DNA of 64,000 nt from Rhipidocladum racemiflorum (lineage: Eukaryota > Streptophyta > Magnoliopsida > Poales > Poaceae), in contig CM070572.1 of NCBI GenBank assembly GCA_036346355.1, forward strand, positions 58,130,256 to 58,194,255, in the 5' to 3' direction. The position numbers and the translations under genes are program-made. Positions within the stretch are counted from its first letter, which is position 1; each line of letters starts with the position of its first letter. Below, piece after piece: positions 1 to 12,170 of the stretch. Under the pieces are notes generated by a model. It had not been told where the DNA came from. It saw nothing but the letters and a program-made list of their open reading frames with translations, and ran no database searches.

Positions 1-870
1 CACCGGAAACAATCTTGCCACTTGCCCCAGTCTAAATCATTTTATCACCCCGGTTGATTTCCATGCACCACGTGCCATCATCAACATCAATAACACATGT
101 CAGAATTCTAAAAACATGTTCCATCTCTCATTAAGTCAAGATTAACATTAACATTCCAAAATGATGTCGTTGACACGTTGCAGGGCTAAGCATACTACAT
201 GCGATCTATATAACCCATGTTGGCAAATTACTAATGTCCAACTAATATTCCATAATCTAGGGTGACAAATGATTCATGGCATATAATTATTCTAGATAAG
301 GTGGCATAATGAAATGGGTCATGATAGCTATTCCCCGAATTAATTGAAAGCATTTTTAACTAAACTAGCATGCAATAATTTAAATAAACATAATTTTCAA
401 AAGTGGGATCAATATGCTCAAAGCACAACTTGCCTTGAAAAAGGTTCTGTTCCCGGTTTGAACTTGTTCCTGGGTCAAAATCTCTCATTCGAAGCCTTTG
501 GGCAATTCAACGTCTATGCGAATCGGATAAATAAACAACAAATAAATAAATATAGAGAAAAACTCATGTCCAAAAATTAAATAAAATTCACTATTAAATA
601 TAGCACAATTTTACAAAAATTTAGAAACTGGAATCACCTCAATCGGAGTTAAAACGCAAAAGTTATAGCAGTTTGAAGTTTGAAAATACGCTAAAAAGAA
701 TAAACCGAATTACCCGATTTATTTTTCTATTGAAAATCTGGAAATATGATGTCAGCATGATGTCAGCACGCATTTTCATTTTCGGCCAAATTATTTTCCT
801 AATGGTAAATCAATTTATTACGTCATGCTTGCGTCAGCTGGTCTACAGACCCGGTCCACGGCTCGAGTTC
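1..870 (-). mobile_element. Fragment of long gypsy-type LTR (family D)
   Basis: This stretch aligns along its length, with many substitutions and indels, to positions about 30770-31690 of the solo LTR D further right. Shared landmarks include CCATGCACCACGTGCCATCA, CATTAAGTCAA and AACCCATGTTGGCAA. It has no open reading frame of note. The similarity stops near 870, where copia-1 sequence begins, and the left end lies outside the window. The strand is assigned from the TGTAACACCCC start of family D on the minus strand, which is an inference. Confidence is high that it belongs to family D and moderate on its exact right end. Confidence 0.75.
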
Positions 871-1662
871 GCCGCTGCAATTTACTTTCTCGCAATTTGG
901 ATTTGCCTCCTGTCCTTCTAAATGTTGTTGATCAAGGATGTCTTGAGGGTCCTCATTTGGTTTTACATCTTTCTTGCGCCCTAGGATAGACTAGAGATCA
1001 AGTTTTTATCAAGATTGCAAATCTGTCCTGAACTTATTCTTTGCGCAGTAGTCAGTCTTAGATTTTTAGAAAAATATAGATAAATCCTTTTTGAGTGATT
1101 CTTTGTGGAGAAGGTGCGTGACTCATATATCTATCTGTGAAAAAAATGTTGAGTTCACTGGTTGCACCATTTGGTAGCTATGAGGTGAAAATCGAGCCCC
1201 AAAATTCTTGATTGAGGATTTTGAAGGTGATGTTTGGTGGAGTGTTTCACGACTCATCTGCTCATAGGGTGAAAAATTTTCAAAAATTTTGGAGCAACAA
1301 AAGTCTACCAACCACCTGCTCCAAGTGAGGACAATTCCTAAAAAATCTGCTTTTGCTTTTCTAAAAGAGACTTTTGTGATTTGGCTTGATCTCTTTTAGA
1401 AAAGAAGGATTTGAATTGATTCCTCTTTATTTTGGACACTTGACAATCAGGATTGTGATTTACGAATCCCTCACATGATTCATGGTTCTCATCCATGCAA
1501 GCTAGGGATACACATAGTTGTCGAGTCGTTCCGGTTTTTGCGGGTTTCGCGAATTTGAGGAGCACCGGTTTCCTTGCGGGATTGTTTGGAGTACTTTGAG
1601 TGGGGGGAAATTTTATTTGGGATCATTCACCCCCCCCCTCTGATCACCATCTCGGTCCTTCA
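871..1662 (+). repeat. 5' LTR of copia-1 (left end uncertain)
   Basis: The right end is set by the terminal CA followed within two bases by a primer-binding site at 1665. The last part has the C-rich tract before CTGATCACCATCTCGGTCC that is typical of SIRE-type LTR ends. The left end is placed where family-D similarity stops, because no second LTR copy is present for comparison. Confidence 0.55.
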
Positions 1663-1664
1663 AT

Positions 1665-1677
1665 TGGTATCTGAGCC
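1665..1677 (+). other. Primer-binding site of copia-1
   Basis: TGGTATCTGAGCC differs by one base from the usual copia site TGGTATCAGAGCC, which pairs with the 3' end of initiator methionine tRNA. It lies two bases after the LTR end and 41 bases before the gag start codon. Confidence 0.85.
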
Positions 1678-1717
1678 GGTTTTGCTCTTTTATAGATCTT
1701 GACCGGTCTCAAGAGCC

Positions 1718-2692
1718 ATGGCGATGGACAAGTACTCCTCTAAGCCTCCAATTTTTGCTGGAGTTGATTATCCGTTCTGGAAGGTTCGGATGGAGACATA
1801 CATCACTGCCCAGGGCTTTTCTATATGGCAAAAGGTGAAGCTCCCGTATGAGGTTCCGGCCGATGAGAACGTCAACGCCGCAAACATGGCTGACGTTGAG
1901 GCAAACGCTAAGGCTAAGAACCTCCTCTTACAGGGACTTAGCCGCAATGAGTATGATCGTGTCTCTCACCTACGATCGACTCACGAGATCTGGGTGACCC
2001 TTAATGCTTACCATGAGGGCACCACTCAGATCAAGTCCGTGAGACAGGATCAATTCAAGCGTGACTACAACAAGTTTGAGCAGCACGCTGGTGAGAGTCT
2101 TGACGAGTGCTTTGCTCGTTTTGCAAAGATCCTCAGCAATCTTCGGTCAGTTGGTTGCTCATACACTGATTTGGAGAATGCGAGGCATCTTCTTAGAGCA
2201 CTCGATCTGAGGATTTGGGAGATGAAGGTAACCACCATCACGGACCACACATATTTGTCGACTTTGAGTCTTGATGGGTTGTATTCCCGTCTCAAGGCTC
2301 ATGAGCTTGACATCGTCGCTCGTTGGACAAAATCCCAATCGATGGCTTTGGTTACTGATCCCATCGGGTCTTCCTCTTCAGGACCCTTACTTGACTTCTC
2401 TTCTGGTTTTTCTCTCTCTGCTCTTTGCGATGTAAGCGATGACATTCTGGAACAATTTCCAAAAAAAAATGAGCTTGCTCTTTTCGCTCGAAATTTTTTG
2501 AACATTTACAAGAGTGTGAGAGATAGGAAGAGGAGCGGCATGATCACTTGCTTCGAGTGTGGTGGCCCCAACCACATTCGGGAAAACTGTCCCAAGCTGG
2601 AGAAGGGCAAGAACGAACAATGCGGTTCGAGCAAGAACGACTACACCGACAAGAACCGCAACAAGAAGCCTCCAACTCGCGAGCCGGCGTGA
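1718..2692 (+). pseudogene. copia-1 gag (capsid/nucleocapsid)
   Basis: An open frame of 324 codons begins MAMDKYSSKPPIF and resembles plant copia gag proteins (DUF4219/UBN2 type). A CCHC zinc knuckle, CFECGGPNHIRENC, is encoded at about 2549-2590. Such proteins form the cytoplasmic virus-like particle and bind the element RNA. The frame closes at a TGA at 2690, earlier than in an intact gag-pol, and acidic gag-like sequence continues after a frame change to about 2980. The strong similarity to the copia-2 gag supports the call. Confidence 0.85.
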
Positions 2693-2988
2693 GAGAAGAA
2701 GCACCGCAAGTTCGCCAAGAGCAAGAAGATCTTTCATCGCGTATTCACCGCTCTATATGATCTGGACCTCTCCGACACGGAGACATGGAGCAACGAGGAC
2801 GAGGATGAACCGCGAGAGAAGGCGAAGGGCGGCGACGACCTCTCCGGCATGTGCTTCATGGCCTCCAATGCCATGGAAGTACCCGACACTGAGCTGTACA
2901 GCGACACGGAGGAGGTACCTTCTTATGACCAGCTCAATGATGCTTTTGTCAAACTAGGAAAATTTCATTCAAGTCTAGAGCTAGGTGT

Positions 2989-4527
2989 TTGGATCTAGAG
3001 AAGGAAGTAGGTACCTTATCTCAGGAGTTAGCTTCACTTAGATCTTGTTCCTCCCGAGACTCTGATAGATGTACTCTTTGCGATGCTTTGCTTGTGGAGT
3101 TGGAGAACCTAAGGACTCTACATGATAGTGTGGTTTCTGATCTTAAGGCTCTTAGGTTGAAGGATGCTAGCACATGTTCTGTTGATCCTATTCCTGCTGA
3201 TGCTAGTTTTCTTCATGCTCACACGACTGCATCTTTTGATAATTGCCCTAAATTACTTGTTGAAATTGATGCAATGAGCTCACACCTTAGGAAGCTTTCT
3301 GCTAGAAATGACGAACTGGAATTGCATGCCTTTAAGGACCCAGTCAGCTCATGTGAGGGCTGTAAGCAACTAAAACTTGAAAATGAGGCTTTGACTATCA
3401 AATATGCTAAATTTGCTAAGGACTTACTAGTTAAGTCACCTACTGGTTGCTTGCTGTGTGTTGGGGTTAAGGAGGACGTGGTCAAAGTCCACGAAGAGCT
3501 TAGGAAGAAATTAGAAGCCCAGATTGGTAGAATTAGAGATGCTCCCTGTGTGTCTTGCGAGTCCCTCAAGATTGAGGTTGCTGTTTATAGAGAGAGATTT
3601 GCTCGTGCTGTTTGTTCTTCTCCATCTGGCTCTTCTTCTTCTACTCCTTCCCCCTGCTCTTCTTGTGCATCACTTTTTTGAGAGTGCTAGTACCTTATGA
3701 GCACCCTCGAGAAATTTGTTGGAGGCAAGAAGAAGCTCAATGTTATGTTAGACCAATCCAAAATTAGTCGATTCAGTCAAGGTCTAGGATTTGATTCCTT
3801 GGAGCACGCACGGGCACATCTGCGTACTATTGTGCGCGCCTCCAAGAGTGGAGAGATTGTGGTTGCTCCTTAGACAAGCACCACTACGTTTAGGTCAGAA
3901 GGTCTGGTCCACGGGATCTCTGACGAGAAGGATGCTTCTCCTGCTACTTCGGCCTCCAAGGTGAAGTATACATGCACCTTCTGTCAGAAGGATGGACACT
4001 TGGTTGACTTCTGTTTCAATCGCACCAAAATCACTCGGCGTGAGCGTGTTAGTGCCCTTAGGGGTATTCAGGGTCATCCCCAGACTCTGAGTGCTTCTAA
4101 GGCACACACGGCTTTTAGGCAGGTTTCATAGTTGCCTGTTTTTGGACAATGTATGGGGCTTGGTTTTCACGCTTCTTCTTCTGGTTTTCGCCCCAGAGCT
4201 ATTCCGAATCAGTCTTTCCGCCGTCCTTATGATATTCCACATTTTCCCCATCGAGGTGGATATCAGCGACGTGAGCTTGCTTCCTCCAACAGGAGGACTG
4301 AGCAGCGTGTTGTGGATGGTCTAGCCTTTGCACGCTGGCAGACCAACCAGGCACCTGCTCCCAGACGTTCTACTAGAGATGTCTCTGAGTTCATGCGAGT
4401 TGAGTCTAGGAGAGGCGCTAGATTGCATTCTACTGCTTCTACTTCTGCTCAGGTGACTCAGTATTGGGTTCCTAGATCAACATTGATCTTTCCTGGTACT
4501 AAGACATCTGCCTTTCGCTCTCATTGA
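2989..4527 (+). pseudogene. copia-1 gag-pol linker with coiled-coil region and second zinc knuckle
   Basis: A 230-codon open frame (2989-3681) is rich in Leu, Glu and Lys with repeated short Cys-X2-Cys pairs, such as the one at about 3085, and looks like a coiled coil. The same arrangement is present in copia-2 at 39499-40182. Farther on, 3973-4013 encodes a second CCHC knuckle, CTFCQKDGHLVDFC. A TAG at about 3871 and frame changes break the region. It is non-catalytic sequence between gag and protease in SIRE-type elements, and its exact role is unknown. Confidence 0.7.
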
Positions 4528-4561
4528 TTCAGGTTCGTGGGACAGGGAAGGGGAAGTTTAG

Positions 4562-7500
4562 ATCGTAGACTCCGGCTGTTCACGTCATATGACCGGAGAC
4601 TCCCGTTGGTTTTCTTCCCTAGTCCGAGCTCCCGGTGATGTGGTGATCACTTTCGGGGATTCTTCTTCAGGTAGAGTCATCGCTAAAGGTACCGTCTGCA
4701 TTAATGATCAATTTGTTCTTAAAGACGTTACCTTAGTGTGTAAGCTGCATTTCAATATGCTTTCTGTTACTCAGCTTATCGATGACCATATCGAGGTAAG
4801 CTTCAAGTTTAGTGGCTGTAGAATCCTCGATTCTCATGGGGAGTTGATTTGCGGGATTTCTCGTTTTGGGAGTCTTTTGTGCTGATTTTTCTTCTTATTC
4901 TCGATACTCTCTCCATTATCTTATTGCTTCAGAGTCCCGTGATATCTCCTTTGGCATAGGAGGCTTGGTCACATTGGCTTTGATCATTTGACTCGAGTTA
5001 GCGGCCATGATCTCATTCTTGGTTTGCCCAAACTCAAGATGGTCAAAGATGTAGTATGCCCTCCTTGACGACATGGCAAGATGGTTGCTGCTTCTCATCC
5101 CCCAGTCACCCGAGTGATTACTGATGCACCAGGACAGCTTTTGCATATGGATACTGTTGGTCTAGCTAGAGTGCAGTCAGCGGGAGGGAAGTGGTACATT
5201 CTTGTCATTGTCGATGACTTTTCGAGGTATTTTTGGGTCTTCTTCATGGCCTCAAAGGATGAGTCATTTTCTCATTTTAGGGGTTTGGTTCATAGGTTGT
5301 CTCTTGAGCTCCCAGATGCCTTACGAGTGATCTACAGTGACAATGGCACAGAGTTCAAGAACTCCTACTTTAGTAGCTTCTGTGAGGAGTTAGGCATAAA
5401 GCACCAGTTCTGTTCTCCATACGTCCCTCAGCAGAATGGCGTTGTGGAGAGGAAGAACATGACCCTGGTTGAGATGGTCAAGACGATGCTAGATGAGTAC
5501 AATACTCATAGGAAGTTTTAGGCTGAGGCTGTAGTTACGGCATGCCATGTTGCCAACAGAGTTTTTCTTAGGGCACACTTGCATTGCACTTCTTATGAGT
5601 TGAGATATGGGTGAAAGCCTAGTGTATCTCATTTTCGTGTTTTTGGTTGCAAGTGCTTCTTCTTGATGTCTGGGAATCTAGATAAGTTCGAGTCACGCTC
5701 TACTGACGGGATCTTTCTGGGTTACTCGACTTATGCCTGTAGCTATAAGATTTGGGATGTAGATTTGGGTAGGATCATAGAGACCTGCAAGGTGACTTTT
5801 GATGAGGCTAGCCCCGGTGCTAGACTAAACATTTTAGGCTCTTCTTCTCTTTCCCAGTCTATCTTCTCAGAGGAAGTTGATAACGGAGATGAAGGCGCCC
5901 TGCCTGATCCAGTCACCATTCCTGCTCCCGAGGTGCCTCCCATTTCCATTTTTGCACCTCAGGGAGATCATCCCTTACCCTCAGACTCTTCAGTAGCTAG
6001 TGACTCTATTCCTACTTCTCCCACGAGAGGAGTAGAGGTCACTTCTGCTTCTGGATCTCCCCGCCACATTCAGCAGGCTCATCCACCTGACCAGATCATT
6101 GGAGATCTGTTTGAGCGAGTCACTCGCTCTAAGTCAGGCCTGTCCACATTCTGCCTCCACTCTGCGTTTGTTGCCTCTTTTGAGACAAAAGATATTTCTC
6201 ATGCATTATCAAGTGAATCTTGGATTAATGCTATGCATGAGGAACTTGAAAACTTTGAGAGGAACAAAATTTGGAAGCTTGTCGAGCCCCCGTCTGGTCA
6301 CAATATCATTGAGACCAAATGGGTGTTCAAAAACAAGCAGAGTGAGGATGGGGTTGTAGTTTGAAACAAGGCTAGGCTAGTCACTCAGGGTTTTACTCAG
6401 GTCGAGGGCCTCGACTTTGAGAAGACTTTTGCCCCTATAGCCAGACTAGAGGCCATCAGGATCTTGCTCGCATTCGTGGTGTCCAAGGGCTTCAAGCTTT
6501 ATCAAATGGATGTCAAGAGTGCATTCCTCAATGGCTTCATTGAGGAAGAGGTGTATGTTAGACAACATTTAGGATTTGAGAACCCAAAGTACCCAAACCA
6601 TGTCTTTAAGCTTTCCAAAGCTTTGTATGGACTTAAGCAAGCTCCACGAGCTTGGTACGAGAGGCTTAAGTCCTACCTCTTGAGTCATGGTTTTCATATG
6701 GGTCAAGTGGACAAGACTCTGTTCGTCTGACATTCCGATTCGGACTTTCTCCTGGTCCAAATCTATGTCGACGACATCATTTTTGGTGGTTCCTAGCATC
6801 CGCTCGTTACTCAATTCTCAGATGTGATGAGTACTGAGTTTGAGATGAACATGATGGGCGAGTTGAGCTACTTCCTTGGCTTCCAGATCAAGCAGACTCA
6901 GGAGAGTACTTTCTTACATCAAGGCAAGTATACTCGAGACCTCATGAAGCGCTTTGACATGTCAGATGGAAAGCCAGTGATGACTCCTATGGCCACCACT
7001 GTTGTTCTTGAGCCTAATGAGGATGGTGAGCCAGTCGATCAAAAGGAGTTTCGGAGCATGATCGGCTCCCTTCTATATCTCACTGCCTCGAGACCTGACA
7101 TACATTTTTCTGTGTGTCTTTGTGCTCGGTTTCAGGCTTCTCCCCGCGTCTCTCACCGTCAGGCAGTGAAGCGCATCTTCTGGTACCTTCGAGCTACCAT
7201 TGACTATGGTATCTGGTACTCTTCTTCCTCTTGTCTATCCCTTAGATCCTTTTCAGATGCAGACTTTGCTGGCTGTACGATAGATAGGAAGAGCACATCT
7301 GGCACTTGCCAATTCATTGGCATTTCTCTTGTTTCTTGGTCCTCTAGGAAGCAGTCCGGAGTTGCTCAATCCACCGTAGAGGCCGAGTATGTCGCTGCAA
7401 CCAGTTGCTGTAGCCAAGTGCTCTGGATGAGATCGACCCTGTGAGACTATGGGTTACCAGCATATTGTGTTCCACTTTTCTGTGATAATACATCTGCCAT

Positions 7501-7716
7501 TCACATTGCTAAGAACCCAGTGCAGCATTCTCCAACCAAGCATATTGATATCAGATATCACTTCCTTAGAGACCATGTGGAGAAGGGTGATATAGTGCTT
7601 TAGTTTGTGGAGAGTGACCACCAATTGGCTGATATTTTCACCAAGTCTTTGGATAGCTCCAGGTTTGTTGCCCTGAGAGGAGAGCTTGGGATTACGAGCC
7701 CATGTGGCATATCTTG
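4562..7716 (+). pseudogene. copia-1 pol (protease, integrase, reverse transcriptase, RNase H)
   Basis: The protease active site DSGCSRHM is encoded from 4568. The integrase core follows (5081-5521) with the TDAPGQLLHMDTVG region, an SDNGTEFKN-type motif and the YVPQQNGVVERKN motif. The reverse transcriptase runs from about 6300, with YVDDIIFGG at 6764-6790. RNase H (SDADFAGC and the KSTSGTCQF block) ends with LADIFTKS near 7650. Frame-breaking stops occur near 5519, 5614, 6361, 6728, 6796, 7442 and 7602, and frames shift several times. Pol would copy RNA to DNA and integrate it, but this copy is dead. Confidence 0.85.
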
Positions 7717-8230
7717 AGGGGGAGCTGGTTTGTATTATATGTTCATATTTATATTCAGCATTCCTTTCTCTTTCTGGGTATCTTTGGGATGGTTTTCATT
7801 TGGTTGAGTCCACATCACCTAGACTTCTGGCATGCCTCGGCATGGACCTCTCACCTTATGCTCTAGGGTGCTATTCTTCTCTTCTTCTCGGTTAAACTCA
7901 CTCACAGTCTTTTAGGTCTAGCAGGTGTTGGGCCTCCTGGGTAGACAAGGTCTGTGTTTGCTCCTGAGTTGGAGTTGGAGATGTAGCTTTCCTATTTAAG
8001 TCATATGGGGAAGGTGATAGCAAGGCTGAGTGTTAGTGTTTCTCTTCATCTTATCTATGCTCATAGATTACCCATTTGTCAGTTTTTTTATTCCTTCTCC
8101 TAATTTATGTCCTTCTGGTTTCAGTTGAGTTCAATTCGTCTTTTTGGAATCTAAAATTGCTAACAACTCAACTTGAATCAGATTTTGTGCTTAATCGACT
8201 CACTTGTTGAGGGGGAGCTTGGAATTGATT
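7717..8230 (+). other. copia-1 3' non-coding tail
   Basis: After the pol stop and the purine tract at about 7712 there is some 500 bp of T-rich sequence without a supported gene. A second purine tract, GAGGGGGAGC, occurs at about 8209-8218, and the following few bases may be a stub of the 3' LTR. SIRE-type elements often carry such a spacer between pol and the 3' LTR. The junction with CACTA-1 lies between about 8220 and 8263. Confidence 0.5.
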
Positions 8231-8262
8231 CTCTTGCATTGCATATAGACTTGTTTTTCCCA

Positions 8263-9430
8263 CAAATTGAATGCTCTGGGCAACTGCAGTCGCTTGCTGA
8301 AGGATGGTACTACGACAAGGCGAATGCGGTCAAGCGTCAAGTCGATTTCACTGTTCGGTATCGAGGGGGGCATTTCCGTCGCTAGGAGCATGGGATATTC
8401 CCAGTGAGTTTTGAGGATCTGTTCCATTTGTACAACCTAAAAGCTATTAATATTTCTATTGTACGATCCTGGACGTTGTGAGTATCGCACCATATAGCAT
8501 GAGCCTATGACTGTTATAGAATTTTGTATTATGTTTTTTAACAATTGACACGAGTTGCAGGATAATGAGGCAGCGAGCCGCGATGGATTGACATCCAGTT
8601 GGGTTCATGGACCCTGAGATGGTGTCTTCGACTATGGCTAGGCTTGAATTGGAGTTCGTTGCCAACTACATCAAACACATTTACTGCTGCGGCAAAAAAA
8701 GAGCTCATTCTCTTCTCGTACCACAAGGAGTAAGTACTACTCTGATGATTTTACCCTTCAATTACTTGTACACATGTAAATCGTATATGAACTTATTTTC
8801 TTGCACTACATAACATTTTAAAGGCAAACATTGGGTTGTACTCGTGGTCGCTCCAAAGGAAAACAATGTCTACACTTTTAACTCACTTGAGAAGAGACTA
8901 ATGGCTTACGCAATTAAGCCTGTTTTGCAGAAGTAAGTACATTCCTCTAAAGTAACACTTTTTGTATTTAACTACGTTCATTTTTTTCCTCAATGACATC
9001 TCTCTAATGTATGTAGGGCTTTCTCGTCATACGTTGCTGAAGGAGGGCGACACGATGACAAATTACACGACCAGTTGGAGTGGAAATGCTTCAAGGTACA
9101 AATCTCTAGCATAGGATTTTTTTCTAACATCTATTCTTCTTGTCCTAATTTGATTTTCTTTCTTCAGTGTCATCAACAGGGGTGAGATGACTTTTGCGGG
9201 TATATGATGATCCTGGTCGGTGGCTCATACGTGTTCCCTAAGGTATATATGTACATGCATAATAAGCTCAACCTTTTACATACTTATTTTAAAACTTAAA
9301 TTAATGCACTATTTTCTATTTTGCAGAAACCCAATATCCCCCACCAGAGCCTAGACAATAAAGATCTTAACAAACTATGAGACCACATATGCATATGGTA
9401 CTAGACAGATGTTATAGTGTAGGACGATAG
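8263..9430 (+). pseudogene. Ulp1-like (C48) peptidase domain remnant of CACTA-1
   Basis: Exon-like blocks separated by short T-rich introns encode a stretch ending VDFTVRYRGGHFRR (about 8275-8384). Later blocks are FMDPEMVSSTMARLE (about 8606), a block around VVLVVAPKENNVYTFNSL (about 8835), AFSSYVAEGGRHDD (about 9019) and CHQQG (about 9168). Such Ulp1-type cysteine protease domains are common in the accessory protein of plant CACTA elements. A TGA follows CHQQG and later blocks contain stops, so it is broken. The homologous block in CACTA-2 supports the reading. The catalytic residues cannot be assigned with certainty. Confidence 0.7.
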
Positions 9431-9479
9431 GTATAGAGACGACAAAGGCTCCTACTAGTCCATATATATGTTGTAAACA

Positions 9480-9786
9480 ATATTATATCATGTGAATGCA
9501 TATGATATGTGTACTGTGAATGTGATATGATTGTGTTGTAAATGTTATATGTGTACTGTGAATGTGAATGTTACGTGCTATGTATAAGTATCGTGAATAT
9601 TCTGTGATATTGTCATATTGTGAATGTATGTGTACTGTGATTTGTATTGTGATACTGTGAATTTGGGGTTGTTTTCAGATGGTGTACAGTACATGGTCAT
9701 CACAATCGGTTCTATGTGGGAACCGATTGTGATGACACTCTCATCATAATTGGTTCTATGTGAGAATTGATTGTGATGAAGGTGTC
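9480..9786. repeat. Subterminal repeats of CACTA-1 (left of LTR A)
   Basis: Positions 9480-9680 are degenerate runs of TGTGAATG/TGTGATAT words. Positions 9690-9786 hold inverted copies of ATCACAATCGGTTC and GAACCGATTGTGAT. The array resumes after LTR A at 12004. In CACTA elements such repeats are where the element-encoded binding protein attaches. Confidence 0.7.
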
Positions 9787-9791
9787 ATCAC

Positions 9792-12003
9792 AGTAACACC
9801 CCAGCACCTAGTATGCTGCGAATGTCACCACAAAGACTATTGACAACAGTTTAAGCACATAATTAACACTAAATTACAACACCTACCATAATAATGAATA
9901 CAAAAATCCGGCAGCATCTCCTTTGTTTCTTTAAGATTTGGAACAATCACAATAGCAGTATAGCACAATATCATGATATAAGAGCATCTAATCATGTATA
10001 ACAGGAAACATTGCAACAGCCCAAACCACAATAAATAAACTTAACGTTTCATGACTTAAACGACGGGAACCAAGAAACAAAGCACATAACATCGCAAAGA
10101 CTAAACCTTAAACCAATTAAGGAATACTCCGAAGCAACAACTAATAATGATGAGTCATAAAATGTCTAATTGTGTGATGATAGGTGACGACGTGATGCTA
10201 GCTCCCATTCCCATGTGTCGATGTCAAGGTACCTAAAAACAACATCAAACAACAAGCGTGAGTTCATCACTCAGCAAAGTGTATTGTAATGGAATAAACA
10301 ACAACATTACTCATTAACACTTTCATCAAAGTCTCACAGACATCATCATTAATTTCATAACATGTTCATCAACATATCACAACCATCATCATTAAACTCT
10401 TGTCTCATCAACATCTCATAAACTCATGCAATGCAATGCACATGTCTCTTTACGTTAGCACATACCGGTATTGCCAAGTGCACACCTGTCGGTGTGCACC
10501 CTCTTCCCCTTCCATCCCGTGGAGGGTGCCTACTCTTACTGACCCGCTCCCATACAACTACGTGTAAGGGACTGCGAGGTAGGACTTTTGTGTTCACTAC
10601 ATGTGAACACAGAGGCCCGCATCAGAATGGGATGCCTTTTCCTTTTATGAATGCAATGATGTAAATTCCATGATAATGTACCACATTCAATCATTAATAG
10701 CATTTGCATAATCTCATTCATAGCATTAATCCATTCATCAAACAACTACTCATATGGCAAAGCAAAATTTCACTCCTACCATGCTAGTATAATCTGTCAA
10801 TCACAATACCATAAAGCAACCAATCACAATCTATCACAACGCACTTGCCTTCACCCTCGTGAGACGGCGTGGAGAGACAACGACGACACTCCCGGGATCA
10901 CACCACCTGCACAAAGGTTCAATACACTTAACCACATGCACACAAGACCACACAAGAACACTTAGTTATACCGACTTCGCGATCTACTCCCAATACCCAA
11001 AAACAGAGAATCTGTCCAACGGGATAGCAGCCTTCGGAAGACCATAACTAGGGATTAATGACTCCAAATCAGACAAACGAGTACATTTTCTCAAATCTTA
11101 GGAAATTTCCTAACTTTTTCTAAGAAAATGCGAAAACTGAATCAGCCTCTAAAATCCTCTAATCTACAGTTGATTACCGACTGCACCATTCGCGTCATAG
11201 ATTTGACAGCGTTCGATAAAACAGCCATAACTTTTAAACGGCTCGACAGAATTAAGTGTTCTTGGTCTTAATTGAAAGGTTTTTCGATTATCTACAACTT
11301 TCTCAACAGGCGTCCGACCAAATTCCGACTCTAAAAACCCCAAAACCGCAACCGAAGTCGACTGTCTGGAATTGGCCGAGGCTACTGCGCAAAACAGATC
11401 TACTAAACAAATCGATACCTCTAATTACAGCATCTAAACATGAATTCTAGGCATAATTTCCCCTTCTAACCAGCACCACAACCCTACAAAATAATCTACC
11501 ATGGCTTAACTCTCCTTGACGAGTCAAACGACGACGGATCTCCTCCTCCCGGCCACTATCTCCCTCCACTCGCCGGAATCACCGAAATCGTCGGAACCTC
11601 TCGGTTGAAAGGCTTCGCAACGGAGAGATCAATGAAGGGGGAAGGTGTGGTAGCCATGGGGGGAGGAACCCTAGCTAGGGCCAGCTAGGGTGGAGGGGTG
11701 GCGCAAGGAAGGGAGAGGAGGGAGCGCACCAAGGGAAGAGGGGGCCGGCGGCTTGGGGGAGGGAAAAGGAGGGTGGGGCGCATGAGACGGATGGGTGGCT
11801 AGGGTTAGGCAGGTTTGCTGCCCCCACAAGGCCCAACCCCCCCCCCACAGAAGGCCCAAGTTCTCCCGGAAAGCCCAAAAATCAGTCCCCCCAAGGCCCA
11901 AACTCCCCCGGAGAGGCCCAAACACCCGGAAACAGCCCAAAAGCACGATATAAGGTCGTACCGAAAAGCCGCAATCTATAAAGTCACATTCTGAGGTATC
12001 ACA
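9792..12003 (+). mobile_element. Solo LTR A (family alpha), TSD ATCAC
   Basis: A 2212-bp segment starts AGTAACACCCCAGCACCTAG (first base changed from TG) and ends GGTATCACA. It is flanked by ATCAC at 9787-9791 and 12004-12008. It aligns throughout with LTR B (19164-21381) and with LTR C in reverse. It contains no gag or pol, so it is a solo LTR left after recombination between the two ends of an LTR retrotransposon. It splits the subterminal repeat array of CACTA-1, so it inserted after CACTA-1. The GC-rich 3' third (about 11510-11900) is likely the LTR promoter/leader region. Small frames inside it are not supported as genes. Confidence 0.9.
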
Positions 12004-12170
12004 ATCACAATTAGTTCCCACCTAGAACCGATTGTAATGAATGATTATTACTATCGCACGAGAACCGACTGTGATAGAGCCTCCTCAACACTGTCTAAAG
12101 ACTTTGTGTCGCCACTAAAATAGACTATGATGATGAAAAAGAACCGATTATTATGTATATCACTGTAGTG
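12004..12170. repeat. Terminal segment of CACTA-1
   Basis: After the TSD, the CACTA-1 subterminal motifs continue (GAACCGATTGT, GAACCGACTGTGATAG) to the end ATCACTGTAGTG. The layout matches the end of CACTA-2 at 35790-35908, including TCGCCAC and GATGATGA words at equivalent places. Confidence 0.75.

Larger units (their letters stand above)
871..8230 (+). mobile_element. Decayed Ty1/copia retrotransposon, SIRE/Maximus-like (copia-1)
   Basis: The element carries, in copia order, a 5' LTR ending near 1662, a primer-binding site, gag, protease, integrase, reverse transcriptase and RNase H. The reading frame is broken by many stops and frameshifts, so it cannot be autonomous. A polypurine tract follows pol near 7712 and a second purine tract (GAGGGGGAGC) lies at about 8209-8218. 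No 3' LTR matching the 5' LTR could be found. The right flank at 8263 is already CACTA-1 sequence, so the 3' LTR appears lost or reduced to a stub. Its proteins are similar to copia-2 at 38.4-43.7 kb, so both belong to the same lineage, copia-1 being the older. Both end points are approximate. Confidence 0.85.
8263..12170 (+). mobile_element. CACTA-1: 3' part of a CACTA (En/Spm) transposon, interrupted by LTR A
   Basis: The right end is GTAGTG at 12170, whose reverse complement starts CACTAC, the terminal signature of CACTA elements. Inside the end lie inverted copies of the subterminal motif AATCGGTTC/GAACCGATT. The coding remnant at 8263-9430 matches the same region of CACTA-2 (34076-35300) in exon order and in protein sequence. 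The left part, including any TNP2-type transposase, is missing from the window. The element is non-functional here. The base triplet after the end is GTC, but the matching duplication cannot be checked because the left end is absent. Confidence 0.8.

Noticed and set aside
11671..12021. Pro/Gly-rich frames in the GC-rich parts of the LTRs (also 21047-21440, 23310-23775, 25694-26452, 31598-32999)
   Set aside because: They lie in GC-rich LTR interiors, overlap on both strands and are not conserved between the LTR copies.
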